A DNA stretch of 64,000 nucleotides from Osmia lignaria lignaria (taxonomy: Eukaryota; Arthropoda; Insecta; Hymenoptera; Megachilidae): assembly GCF_051020975.1 (NCBI RefSeq), contig NC_135042.1:10997888-11061887 (forward strand), read 5' to 3'. Positions 36,005 through 49,200 of this stretch are shown here, in pieces. A model generated the notes under the pieces. It did no database searches. It was given only the letters and a program-made list of their open reading frames with translations, and had not been told where the DNA came from. Position 1 is the stretch's first letter. Each line of letters begins with the position of its first letter. The position numbers were made by a program, and so were the translations under genes.

Positions 36005-39000
36005 ATGCCAGTATTTCATACGAAAACTATAGAAAGCATCCTTGAACCTGTCGCACAGCAGGTAATTATATTTATTAATCAATTTTATGATCATTCAGTC
36101 GTCGTTCATGTCAAGATGTTTAGCTCTCCCCAACGTTTCCAAAAACGTCATCTAAAGAATGCCCTATCTAATCAATTGATTTAAATTGATTTTTTGAAAT
36201 ATATATTTTATATGCACTTACTTTAACATACGTACATATTTGTATAACATGTAGTAGTACATTTGAAATTTGTCATATTAATTTATATTTATTAAATAAA
36301 AACAATTGAATATATTTGTATATAAAATATTTATTGAAAGAACAAATTATGATTTAAATTTCATAACAAATTACTGTGAATCATTATATTTTGTAACGAG
36401 CACATTCTACCAAATGACTTGTTTCTTTATATAGAACTATGACATCATTCTATAAATATAGGGCAGAGATACTAAATTCATCTTTAGGTCTGAAAGCTTA
36501 GATGCAGGAAACTTAATCCCATCGGTTAAGCATCATAAAAAACTATGTTAACCATCTGAGATCATTTACTGTTTCCAAAAAAGGACATGTTCAAGCTGGT
36601 TATGATCAAATCATCCCACACATTATACGTACAAAAATACTAATACTCTTCAAACTGAGCAACCTTCTAAACATGTTAATGACTTTACTTGCAATATTAA
36701 TGTATATGCCAAATAATATGCATTTATTATTTTAACATCAGTATTTTGTAACTAAATTAAATGCATAAAGTAACAAATAAGCTGATTATGTTCAATGTTT
36801 CTTATGTTTTAGTAAGGAATACATAAATTTATAATCCTTAATGTACATAGTAATATTGTAAAGTATAATAATTCAATTGTATATAAATAAAAAATTGGAC
36901 TGGATTTAATCTACCAACATCACCCACCAATATTTATTTTATCCTTCAATGTGTGCAATTATATCTGAAAAATAATTATTCAAATTTAAAATTCTCATTT
37001 ATATTATTTAGGTTTCAAGGCTTGTTATTCTTCACGAAGAAGCCGAAGATGGAAATGCGATGCCTGATTTGGGTAGACCTGTACAAGCAGTTAGTATGGC
37101 AGTGGCAAATCTTGTAAAGGTAAAATTCAATAAAATGTAAATAAAAATTTTGTATAAAATTTACATATCTTCCTAAACTTCATTATTAATATCCAGGTTG
37201 GAAAAGAAACAATAAATTCTTCTGATGATGCTTTACTTAAACAAGATATGCCTGCAGCCTTACAACGTGTGGAGGGAGCTTCGCGTCTCTTGGAAGAAGC
37301 ATCAGCAATGTTAAAACAAGATCCTTATTCTGGACCAGCTAGGTATTAAAAGTAGCATATAAATTTTGTACATAGAAGGCGAGCTGTTTACACATTGAAA
37401 ATTAAATTTGTTTTAGAAAAAAACTTATCGAAGGATCGCGCGGTATTCTCCAAGGAACCAGTTCATTATTATTATGTTTCGATGAAAGCGAAGTACGTAA
37501 AATAATCCGAGAATGTAAGAGAGTATTAGATTATTTGGCAGTGGCCGAAGTTATCGAGACAATGGAAGATTTAGTTCATTTCCTTAAAAATTTAAGTCCT
37601 TGCCTCAGTAAAGTATCGAAGGAAGTAAGCGCTCGTGAAAAAGAATTAACTCATCAGGTACACAGAGAAATCCTAGTGCGCTGTTTGGAGCAAGTAAGTA
37701 TATAAAATCAATTGATTTCATCTTATGTTAATACACCATTGATGTTGATAATACCGTTACAGGTAAAAACACTTGCACCAATTCTTATCTGTTCTATGAA
37801 AATATTTATTCATATTATCTCCCAAGGAGGTAAAGGAGCAGAAGAGGCCGCTGAAAATCGTAATTATCTATCCGGCAGGATGTCAGATGAATTAAACGAA
37901 ATTATTAGAGTATTACAATTGACAACGTACGATGAAGAAGAGTGGGATGCGGATCAATTAACAGTACGTATCGCTTAAAGAGGACAAAAAACTTGATACA
38001 AAATGTACAGTTGAATTAATTCTCACGTGCACCTGTCTAGGTATTAAAAAAAGCCCAGAGTGCCATAGAATCTAGAATACGAGCTGCCTATGATTGGTTG
38101 GACGATGGTCTTGCTTTACGCGGTGGCGTAGGAGAGAAAAGCCTTCGTCAAATAGTTGAACAAGCACAGCGATTAGCAGAGAGATATCTTCCTCCTTCGC
38201 AAGCAGAGCCATTACAAAAATTAACTTCCCAGATCGTTACTATGACCAATGCTCTTTGCGAGCTAAGACAGAATGAAAAAGGTTTCTATAAATATAATTT
38301 TATATTATCCTTCTATGAAATAATAATATATCTTGTATTTTTTAAAGGAACTACGCCTCAAGCAGAAGCTTTAGCACGTGGCATAAAAGAGAAGACAAAC
38401 GAACTTCGTAGCTCCATCGCTTCTGCTATTGTAGCAGCAGATAAATCTGGAACCACCCAAACTGCTCACACAGTTGCAGGTCGTTTAGAACAGGCCAATA
38501 AATGGTTACTTAATCCGCAACACGACGACAAAGGACTTGGCCAGAGGGCAATAGCTCTGATTATTCATGAAGGGAAAAAGGTACAGTACATGCAATATTA
38601 ACATTTCCTTTTCTATTCTACGAACGTTCATTTATCTTTAATAATGAAATGCCCGCAAACGGAAAGAATCAACAACATGTAGCAAACGTAAGTTACATGT
38701 AACATTCAAAGTATTTGTTCTAATGTACCGATGGTATCACGGTGTTTATATACGACAAATTTTCTAATCTTTCTCATGTTTATTAGTTGGTTTATACTCT
38801 AAAAATTAGGTTGCCGAGGGCTTACCAGGCATCCACAAGGCAGAGATTTTACAATTGTGCGACGAGGTTGACAATCTCTCTCACCAACTGGGAGACTTGT
38901 GTGCTCATGGTCAAGGAAATACTCCCCGCGCTCAGGAAATTGCCCGTCAATTATCGCATAAATTGTATGAACTAAAAAATAGAATACAACAAGCGGTCGT

Positions 39001-42000
39001 GTCAAGAGTGGTTGAAGATTTCATTGATATAACTACACCTTTGAAACAATTTACGGATGCTGTGTTAGCTCCACAGGGCACACCGGGACGCGATCAAAAT
39101 TTCAATGATAAAACGCATGCTCTTCAAACGTTCTCGAATAGAGCGGCAAAAACTGCTAGAATGGTCGCAGCTGGCGGTAAGCACCCATATTAGGTCTACA
39201 AATTAATTTGTTGCTTAAAAAAAGAATTGTTGGAATTGTTCTTTCATTGAAATTTCAGGAAGTGGAGGAAACAAAAAGTTAGCAGAAGCATTGACCGCGA
39301 GCGCATCCCAAGTTGAGTCTCTAACACCGCAGTTAATTAATGCTGGCCGAATTCGAATGACTTATGCGGACAGCAAAGCGGCCGACGAACATTTTGAAAA
39401 TCTGCGACAACAATACGCGGAAACAATGCAGAGAGCACGAGCGCTATGCGACGAAGCTACCGATAGCGGAGATTTTATTCGAACTTCCGAGGAACAAATG
39501 CAAAAACATTCGTTTCTCTGTGAAGAGGCTATTGCTAAAACTCATCCGCAAAAGATGGTCGACAATACGGCTGCTATTGCTAGATTGGCTAACAGGGTAA
39601 TACTTGTTGCGAAACAAGAAAGCGATAACAGCGAAGATCCTGCATTTATTCAAAGAGTAAATCATGCTACGGATATCCTTCAAAATAGTAAGTCGTACGA
39701 AATGATTCTTTCAACTCATCAAACTTTTTCCTTAACTTATGAAAAAAACAACTTTGATTTAGGTGTCGCTCCAATGGTTCAAGATGCAAAATTAGTTGCA
39801 ATTAACATTAATGACAGTAACGCAGTGTCTCGTTGGAGGGAAAGTAATCGTTCGGTAAGTAACATGGAAATCATTTATTTTCGCGTATAATTATAATTAT
39901 TTTTGTATCTTGTAGCTTTTAGCCAATGTTGGTCAAGTTCGTAAAGCCATCATCGTTCAACCAGATTTAATACCTCCGCCAGAGGTGTCACAATTACATC
40001 TTAACGATGGTGAGCATATAAAATACTTTTTATTTATGTATCTCATATTTTTTTACGTTACATTAGATATAAGTGATCCTGAAAATTAACATGTTCGTTC
40101 TTTTATAATCTGAAGACTTACTTCTTTACAGTACAATATAAACTCTACATCTTTATAATATAAAAGTCTTTTAACGTTTCTTACAGACGCACAATTGCCA
40201 ACCCGTCAATATAATTACTTCACAGATAAAGGTACAATAAATTTGCATAAAGATAGTTTGTGCATGATCAATTATCATAGTGTATTAATAAGGTATCACT
40301 TAGATCGATTCGTTAAATATACAACCATAGAAGATAGTAATGAACTATCAGATATAATATTGGATTCGTTTCAGTATAAAGTTATTTTTTTTGTATTTCG
40401 TTTAATGAAAACATTTGAATATTTCTGAATATTTCTTTAAATACCAGTTGGTGAGCCTTTAAGAAATCAACCATCGCCAAGCAATTTACGTGTCATGAGC
40501 CCTAATCTGAACACAAATAAATCTCAACAACGTTCTGTCAGTCCATTACCTAAGTGGGCGCGTGAAGGTATTTACTATTATTTGACCAGAAATTCAATTA
40601 ACTTATTTCTTTTGCTTAAATGAAATTTTCCATACACTGTTTCAAAGTAAGAATACAAAATAGCAAGGTATTATTTTTTTTATATTTATGTATAATTACT
40701 TTCTTTGTCAGGAGATAATCCAGATCTCCTATATCAAGAACTGGCTTCTGACAACGAGTTAGAAAAAACAGTTCACAATGGAGGTAAATTAAGATCAGTA
40801 CTTTTGAGGATTGATATCAAATTTTCAATACTCAAGACTGTGTGTATTTTAGGGGAAAAAAAGCATGTGTGCATTGAAATTAAATATACCATATATTCAA
40901 CAACTTAAAAGATATATAGATTTTAAAATATAAGTATGTACATGAATATGTACAAAACTGAAAAAGAAAATTTTATTTTACTAACATTCATGTCAATTTC
41001 ATTGAACAAATTCTAATTGCATTCTAATTTCATTAATATATTTTTGTTATGTCTTATCGTGTTTGTATATTGCATGGATACTAAGATAGTTTTGCATTAA
41101 AATATCATTTAAATCTAATAATATATGTGTGTTACATCTTTAATGCTGCGTGGATGAAAGGCTATCATTATGATTATAATGACGACGGTAATTATAAAAT
41201 CTCTGCATTGTTTCGTATATGATTATTGTGTATAATGTACGTTTATTGTTTGGACTACAGATTGAAGGTTTTAATATTTCAATTAATCAGTTATTATAAA
41301 GATGTTTAATTTTATTTTAGAAGTTGCCCCTCCACGTCCACCTTTACCTGGTGGAGATATACCACCCCCGCGACCACCACCTCCAGAGACAGATGATGAG
41401 GATGAAATGTTTATGCATGCGCCACAACCTAATCAGCCCATTATGGTAAATCTACTTTTCAGTACTTTTAACCATTTCTAATGCACAAATTAAAAATATT
41501 ACAATTTTTAGATGGCTGCCCATGGATTGCATCAAGAAGTACGGCAATGGTCCAGCAAAGATAATGAAATTATTGCAGCAGCAAAGAAGATGGCTATTCT
41601 AATGGGTAGATTATCAGGTTTGGTTCGAGGAGAAGGTGGTAATAAAAGAGACTTGATTGCCTGTGCCAAAGCCATTGCAGAAGCTTCTCAAGAAGTGACT
41701 CGTTTGGCTAAAGAGCTTGCTAGGGAATGTACCGATAAACGTATTCGTACAGTAAGTGCGCTTTTTCTATAATACAATGTTTATACATATATAACACATG
41801 TATATTTTTAAAATTCTTAACTTTTTTTTTTTTTTTTTTTTAGAATCTTCTTCAAGTTTGTGAACGTATACCTACTATAGGTACACAGTTAAAGATATTG
41901 TCAACTGTAAAGGCAACAATGTTAGGTGCCCAAGGTACAGTATGCAAATTATTTCATTTAACATATTTCTCTATTAATATTTCATATTTTATTCAGTAAA

Positions 42001-43132
42001 TCTTCTAAACTGTTAATAAATATTAATAGAGGTTGGGGAGTATAATTTTATATTTTAAACAGTTTCTAAAACGAGAACAGTTATTAATAACATTTTTTAC
42101 GCATAGAGACGCTCCCCACCTGGGAAGAGCTGATGCTTTATGGTAAAAAAAGAATATTAACAAATTATGCTTGATGTCTTCAGTACCTATTTTTTGTTTG
42201 ATTTATGAAATATTTCAGTTTTCTATTTGCATTATAATGCATGCATATTTTAGTCCTCATCGTGGGTGAAACTATGAAAACATTCAGTAATCTATCAGTC
42301 AGTGTAAAAAAGAAATTTACAAATTATATTACGTATTCAGTTGACTATAAAATATTTGAATTTATGAAAATATTTCAATTAATTAATGTTTATTGATGTC
42401 TTGTTTAAACTTTAAATGGTTTGCGGTTGATATGCCTCTGCTCATCGCGGTGTAGACGAATTGATTGGCTGCAGTAAGTTTATTACAGTACAAGTGTAGA
42501 TCATTCTAGACAATACATATAATTGATAATCATAGATATGTGGATATTAATATTATTTGTACGTACCAAGAAACGTTTTTACTCCAAAGATACGTTTTAT
42601 GTATAATACATGTATCACATATTATGTTGTCAGATTAGTCTAAATTTTAGTCTAACATGAAATTCATTCACAGTATATTGATTTTATTAACGGTAGTATA
42701 AGTGTTAGATTTTTCCATGTTTGATTTCCATATTCCATCATCTGTTTGAAATGAATACAATGTATTTTTGAATTACATTAAGTAGTAATAGCAGTTATGT
42801 ATTGCATGCAATTTATTTCATAGTCTTTTATTCTTTATCATATATTTGCAAACAGAAACTCACATTATACTTGTATACATTTAATAATAAAAATAGATAC
42901 TTGATGTTTTCAAATTAAAGTTAAGACCCATTTTTTAATCTTTGCTCTGTGTTTCAAAAATACAGGTACAGAAGAGGATCAAGAAGCAACAGATATGCTT
43001 GTTGGCAATGCTCAAAACCTCATGCAAAGCGTGAAAGAAACGGTTCGTGCAGCAGAATGCGCGAGCATCAAAATACGTACCGCGTCTGGTATGAAGTTAC
43101 GATGGGTGAGACGTCAACCATGGTATCAGTAA
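36005..43132 (+). CDS. Vinc: Vinculin
   Basis: Eighteen exons: 36005-36061, 37012-37119, 37197-37342, 37417-37693, 37763-37963, 38041-38281, 38348-38580, 38810-39176, 39259-39687, 39763-39854, 39916-40009, 40187-40231, 40448-40567, 40712-40783, 41321-41445, 41512-41751, 41844-41934 and 42966-43132, giving 1034 aa (human 1066). The N-terminus MPVFHTKTIESILEPVAQQV is the canonical talin-binding D1 start, followed by the helical head. A Ser/Pro-rich insert is encoded by exons 12-14, a proline-rich linker (PPRPPLPGGDIPPPRPPPP, about 829-850) by exon 15, and the tail by exons 16-18, ending in LRWVRRQPWYQ as in all vinculins. It links integrin-talin and cadherin-catenin adhesions to F-actin. The acidic stretch TDDEDEMF follows the linker. 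Intron 6 starts with a weak GTTTCT donor. Introns 1 and 17 are the longest (about 1 kb). Confidence 0.97.
42107..42142 (+). other. Candidate 36-nt cassette exon in vinculin intron 17
   Basis: A pyrimidine-rich acceptor (TTTTTTACGCATAG) and a donor (ATG|GTAAAA) bracket 36 nt with over 50% GC in an otherwise AT-rich intron. It preserves phase and would insert twelve residues (ETLPTWEELMLY) into the tail. This is a prediction from splice signals, phase and composition only. Confidence 0.35.
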
Positions 43133-44485
43133 TAAATGGAATGCTGCAGTAAGAAAAAGTGATCTAAAACAGATAAGTAAGATTTTCTAATATTAAATTC
43201 ATTTTAATGAATTGATTCTATATAATATATTTCAAGAAAGTGTTCTAACAAGGACAACATTCAAGTATTTACAATTGATTTAATGTCTGATGAACTGTCT
43301 GAAAAATGAGTGTCCATTTAAAAGAAAAATAGTTGTTAAATTAATGAATATAAATTATATATATACCCGCCAAATTTTCATACACAGAAATAATTAAATC
43401 CATTTTAAATACCTGAACTGTATCCTTGTAATAAGTATAGCATAATTTATACTTATATTCATATATACACACTCTGACAAACTATATGATCATTATATAA
43501 TATACAAATGATAGTTTTTAATTTAAAAAAGAAGCTAGTGACTAATATTACAGATACTTTACAAAAAACTGAGAGACATATCTCAATTGGTAAACTTACA
43601 ATTCAAAAATATTTTTAGATGACACATTTAAGGGAATGCTTAAAGCCAATGTCTCTCATAATTCAATTAAAAGATAGAATCTAATTAGAGATGACAAAGC
43701 TTATGCCTTATACAAATTACCAATTTGCAATATATATTTTTATGTGTATTTGCAATAAGTGTACTTTACACATGTGTATACATATTTACCTAAAACCGGC
43801 ACAATAGAAGAAATTTTTTATCTACATTTATTAATCCAAGATAGTATAATGTATTTTTTCAAACTAAAAAAATTAGAATATAATTTTTTAATAGGTGCTA
43901 TCCGCCGCAAAATACACGTAGAAAACATTAACATGCAATATTATATAATAAGTAAATATATTTTTGTAATTCTTACCTAATAATCTTTTTAGAGAACATA
44001 CAGGGTGTTCGGCTACGGGTGGGGATCTTTCAAGCGGGTAGCAGCTCGGATAATTTTGAACAACTTTTTCCAAGAAGGAAAAAGTTGTTTAAAATCGTAC
44101 CAGCTATGCACCAAAGGATGCTCACTCGTAGCCGAACACTCTGTACATAGTTATTTAGATATTCTCAATGTTTTCAAACTGGTGCTATATGTACGTGCAA
44201 TATAATACAAGATAGTGGAAGATAACATAAGATTAAACAATGTTAAACCAAATACACGAAATCAGTTTAATATGTTCTTAAAAAAATTTAGATTAAATGC
44301 TAATGTAAACAGTTATTCGTAATATCAATTTTAGTAATATACTCTATGATAATTACATGTAAAACTATTTATAATAAATATTAATTTTTATTATATAATA
44401 CAAAATATAAAAATTTAAGAAACATTAATTTGTATTATAACAAGATTATGTACACGTGTTGCTAACCTAAGGATTAATAAAATTA
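43133..44485. other. Convergent 3' UTR region between vinculin and TAF8
   Basis: AT-rich sequence with no credible coding frame. It contains the small TA-flanked inverted-repeat element at 44001-44143, listed separately. Confidence 0.5.
43999..44145. mobile_element. 143-bp MITE with TA flanks
   Basis: The terminal repeat CAGGGTGTTCGGCTAC at 44001-44016 recurs inverted at 44128-44143 with one mismatch, and both ends abut TA. The whole element folds on itself: an inner inverted repeat (AACAACTTTTTCC / GGAAAAAGTTGTT) lies around 44059-44090. TA duplications fit Tc1/mariner-type MITEs. It sits in the vinculin-TAF8 3' region and has no coding capacity. Confidence 0.7.
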
Positions 44486-45761
44486 TTACTCAAGAGAATC
44501 CCTTTTTATCGGATGTAAGCTAGGAATTGTAACTCCTGGTATTTTATTTTTTGGTATTTTCCCAGGTCTCAAATAAGGATTGTCTATAGCATCCTGTTGG
44601 GTTGTAGTTTCGCCGTTTTGTTCGCCGTCTTCGTTTTGTCCTTTCATACCTATAACCATGTCAAATATCATAAACAAATTGAAATTTAAGTTTATTTATA
44701 TTTATTGAACATTTAATCAGACCTTCCTCCGTCTCTTCGATCTCTTGTTCTTTTTTCTTTTTAACCGGACTCGGTTCAAAGTGAAAATCTTGATCAGTTT
44801 CAAATATTTGATCTTGTGGAAGGAGCGCCGAGAGGTAACTAGGAAATTGCGGTTTACACGATATTACTGAAAATATGAAATACTCAATATCATGGATATA
44901 TGTATGTTATTCGTACATAATACCAGTTACTTACGCGGAAACATACTATTATCCTCTGCTAAAAATAGACTATGCGTTTCTCCTGTTTTTGCAATAAACC
45001 TTGTTAAAGCCCTTTCAATATCACGTTTTTGAGTGGCTGCTTTTTCTCTTATCGCCTCGTATTCTGTTACTGGTTGTTTATGTGTCTGTTTACAAGTAAA
45101 AATGCAATCTCGTGAATATAATAAACACTGTAGGTAAACTAAAAATATTAATATATTATATGTGAATTGCACTAATCTTTAATATATTATATTCAATTTA
45201 ATTTTAGCAATTATACCGGTGTTCTGATGTAAGCATGCGGATCCGGAAAAGGTGGCAAATGACTCGGTATATGGGCCGGATGACCTTGTTTTACACCAGC
45301 TTGCAAAATATTCAATTGTTTCGACTGAGTTTGTTGCTGAAGCGGCGGTAATACTGTCCTGTTCGCTCTTTTACCATAACTTTCTAAATTGTCTAATTTT
45401 ATACCCATATTTATTAAAGCCACTATAACGTCTGCGATCAGTGGCTCTGTTCTACCAGAAAGTTCACAGTAATTTCTTGCTGATTCGCCAACTTCTACTA
45501 TAACTGTAAACAATTGATCAAATGTATTAGATTTGTGATATTATATTCATCGAAATAATGTATAATAAATAAATCCTTAAACCTTTTCATATTTAAAGGT
45601 TAGGAATATTAAATTTAGTTTAAATACATACAAGACTGTAACATTTCTGTAAGAGTTTCTAACGCTTGCTTCTCACAAGTATCATAACCACTTTCCACCA
45701 ACATACTGCAAACAACATGATTTAATATTTTTCTTCGTGTATTTGTTGTTTGAATGTCCAT
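44486..45761 (-). CDS. Taf8: TFIID subunit TAF8
   Basis: Five exons on the minus strand: 45761-45632, 45503-45217, 45085-44935, 44866-44723 and 44649-44486, giving 291 aa. The N-terminal histone fold (about 9-75; NTRRKILNHVVCSMLVESGY ... ESARNYCELSGRTEP) is followed by the conserved TAF8 central region (PAHIPSHLPPFPDPHAYIRT and REKAATQKRDIERALTRFIAKTGET) and FPSYLSALLP. TAF8 pairs with TAF10 in the general transcription factor TFIID and links TAF2 to the core. The C-terminal tail is acidic then basic and Pro-rich (RPGKIPKNKIPG), suiting a nuclear localisation signal. The donor before the last exon (GTCTGA) is weak. The gene is head-to-head with CEPT1, with starts 440 nt apart. Confidence 0.95.
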
Positions 45762-46201
45762 ATTTGTTTAATATAAACACTGAATAGGTAAAATCTTACA
45801 AGGGAATTCGCAACTGTATGAAGCACCATCTCGCGTGAAATTTAAAATGTACATACATACAGACATCTCTTCGCAAACTGGTTGGAACCGGAACTACAAG
45901 TGAAGTCTACAAAAATACCATTTTTCTGCATTATATAAACTACCATTTTTAAATTATTACATTTTAATTAATCTCATAAGAAATACTCCGTATTAAATAA
46001 TAAATGTTAACGAAAAGACTTACTAAATTTAATAAAAATCTGGCACTTTTTAGCAATGATTTATACATGTGCATATATGCTATCTATATGCATGTTTGCT
46101 AACAGTTACTTGTTGTGTTTAATCTTCGTATTGTGAGGAATCAATGATTGTTGAATTATCATAATCATTCTTGTTCTTGGTAATTCGACAAACTTTGAAT
46201 T
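45762..46201. promoter_or_regulatory. Divergent promoter region TAF8/CEPT1
   Basis: This 440-nt AT-rich interval separates the two divergent start codons and must contain both promoters. No TATA-box position or specific factor site stands out enough to assign. Confidence 0.4.
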
Positions 46202-49200
46202 ATGCAGTTTTATAAGGAAAAACTTTTGTCACCTGGACAATTGAAACGTCTGAGTGAACACAAGTACAGCTGTACAACGAATAGCCTTTTGGACGGACTT
46301 CTTCAACCGTGGTGGGACTGGCTCGTTAGCAAAGTTCCACTTTGGCTTGCACCTAATTTAATCACGATTTTGGGGCTTATCGTGAACATTGTTACCACTT
46401 TAATTCTTATTTATTACAGTCCCGATGCTAAAACCGAGGTATTATATACATAACCTATTTTATCTTCCTTTTCCTGAATGATAGTTCAAGATCTGTTGCC
46501 TTTTTAAAGATTCAATGAAAAATCATTATAACATTAACGAGCAAAGGAACGTATCGAAAAGATAACGATAAATAAAATTAAATACTTAAAAATAGATTCT
46601 ACAATATTTTAATTTATTGTAGTTTATACATAAATATGATGATGGTTTATTTTATATACATTTTAGGCACCTAGGTGGGCATGTTTTTTATGTGCACTGG
46701 GTTTATTCATTTATCAAAGCCTAGATGCCATAGATGGCAAACAGGCAAGAAGAACAGGAACTTCAACACCATTGGGTGAACTGTTTGATCACGGATGTGA
46801 TTCTATATCAACCGGTGTGTATGTTGTTTCAATTGATAAACTTATCTAGTTCTTTTAATTGACTATATTAAAGTACATATTACATTCCTAAATCTTATCT
46901 TGTTTATAATTTAATTTTTGTTAGAACAGCTGAAATTATAATTTTATGGTTTTAGTGTTTGTTGCTCTATCAGCATGTATAGCTGTACAATTAGGATATT
47001 ATCCAACATGGATGTTTTTCCAATGTTTCTGTGCAATGACACTATTTTATTGTGCTCATTGGCAGACCTATGTTTCAGGTATGAATTTATATTTATCCAT
47101 AGATACTAATAATAATGATTTCATCAACTTTTTTTATATTATAGCATAAGTGTTTCTGAACAGGTTCATTAAGATTTGGCAAGGTTGATGTTACGGAAGC
47201 ACAGTTTACTATTATAACAATTCATCTGATTTCTGCAATCTTTGGGCCCAAAATATGGATGATGGAGGTTGTACCTATTTTATTTTTTAAAATTTTATTT
47301 ATTTAATTTTAAAATATTTTATGCCAATCAATCTGGTAATATAGGTATTTAAAATAACTGTTTTATATTTAGTGATTTTATTGATTGTCATAAAATATTT
47401 GTATTTATAAGTTTAATCATCTTCAATATTAGAAATTTATTCAATGGTAGAAACTTCATTTTTTAAGGTACTGTAGTATACTATTAAAACTATAATCATT
47501 TAGTATTTAGGAAATAAAATATTTGAAATTTAATATAACTAAACACACTAGTGTCTAGGTTTCCCTACAAATACATCAAACTCTTACCAATTCATACAAT
47601 GTTGAGTTTTTCACAAATTTTTTTTATTCTGAGCCTTCATCAAATTTTGTTTGTATTTGCTTAGTTTATAATTATTATTTCTATCATAGTTTTAGCAAAA
47701 GTGACAGTAACACATGTATGCTTAACATATTTTAAGTTTGATTGTTTAAATAACTATAAAGAAAAAAAGCTATTAAATTAATGAATCATTAGAGATTTTG
47801 CTTTCATGCAGTAAATAATTTATTACAGTGAATGTAATGAATGCTATAGTGAGTTTTACGATTTTATATCTCAAGACTCATGTTGTTTCTCAAAAAAGAA
47901 AAAAAAAATGAAAGAATTCCGTTGCATGAGTCTAATGAGAATATTTCTTACAGATACCATACATAGATGGTTTTATGTTTAAGTATTTAATAGGAGTTAT
48001 GACAGTAATTTGTGCACTGGCAAACTTATATTCCATCTTTTCGGTGATTTTCACCGGAGGAGTGGGCAAGAATGGTTCAACTGTGGCTGTAAGTTAGTCA
48101 ATTAGACTCTTGTTTTTGGAAATTATAAAAATGGGAACAGCATGGCATGAGGAGCAGCATGGCATGAGGAACAGCGCTGAAATTACTTATTTTTTTCTAT
48201 TTTTTGCTATGAATCTTATTATCATAACATACATTTAATTTTTTACTCATTTATACCTTTTCATCCATTTATTTTCCCTCGCATCATTTTCATAACGAAT
48301 ACTTTCATTCATACCTACAATTGTAATTCATTAAGTTTTTATTGAATTTGGACAAAATAAATATAAAATCATCTGTGTATGAATTTAGGGTATATTGTCA
48401 TAAATATGAAATTATATGTCAATTCTGTTTATGGTATATTGTCTTTTGAATATACTTTCTGTATGTTATGCTTTTGAAACAATTTCTATTGAAAAATTTT
48501 AATTTACGTTATAAATATGTTATTTTAAGATGTGTACACGATATATACATGTTCTCAAATTAATATTATTTCCAATCATTTAACTATGCCAATAGAAAAA
48601 TTTATATGATAGATGTCAGGTAATTTTACATTTTGCTTCATGCTCATAATTTATTTATTTCAAACATTCCTTTTCATCTTAACCACATATTGAATTATTA
48701 TGAGTTTTATTTATACTAACAACATAGATAGAAAATTGATAGGGATATCTAAGGTAATTTTCATTGTTATACATTGCAGCTTCCTCGTGCCTAATCTATT
48801 TTAAACATTGTTATTGATATACAAACATGGGTCACAAGTAGAACTAGCCCATGAAAATACTGATTAAAAATTTCCTAAACATAAGTAATGTATAGAATAA
48901 CCTTAGGATAAATATATACTGAATTTTTTACATTTTTCATAACAAGCCAGATTTTGTACATTTGTTTAGATGCCAGTGCTTGGTGTAGGCACGATCAGTA
49001 ACTACGTAGCAGTGTTATTTTATGCAGGCTACATTCATGTATTCCTTGAATTCTGTAAAGTGTTTGAATCTGGTGGGATTGGAAAGAATGGTTCCACAAT
49101 TGCAGTAAGTTTTAAGTGCAAAAACAACTTAGTTGCATTTGTGTAAAACTTTAATACTATTGTCACTATATGTAGTTATGAACATCTCTCTTCTTTCATT

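Noticed and set aside
42420..42475. Possible second micro-exon in vinculin intron 17 (GTGTAG acceptor, GTAAGT donor, 18 nt)
   Set aside because: The acceptor lacks a pyrimidine tract and an 18-nt exon cannot be judged from sequence alone.
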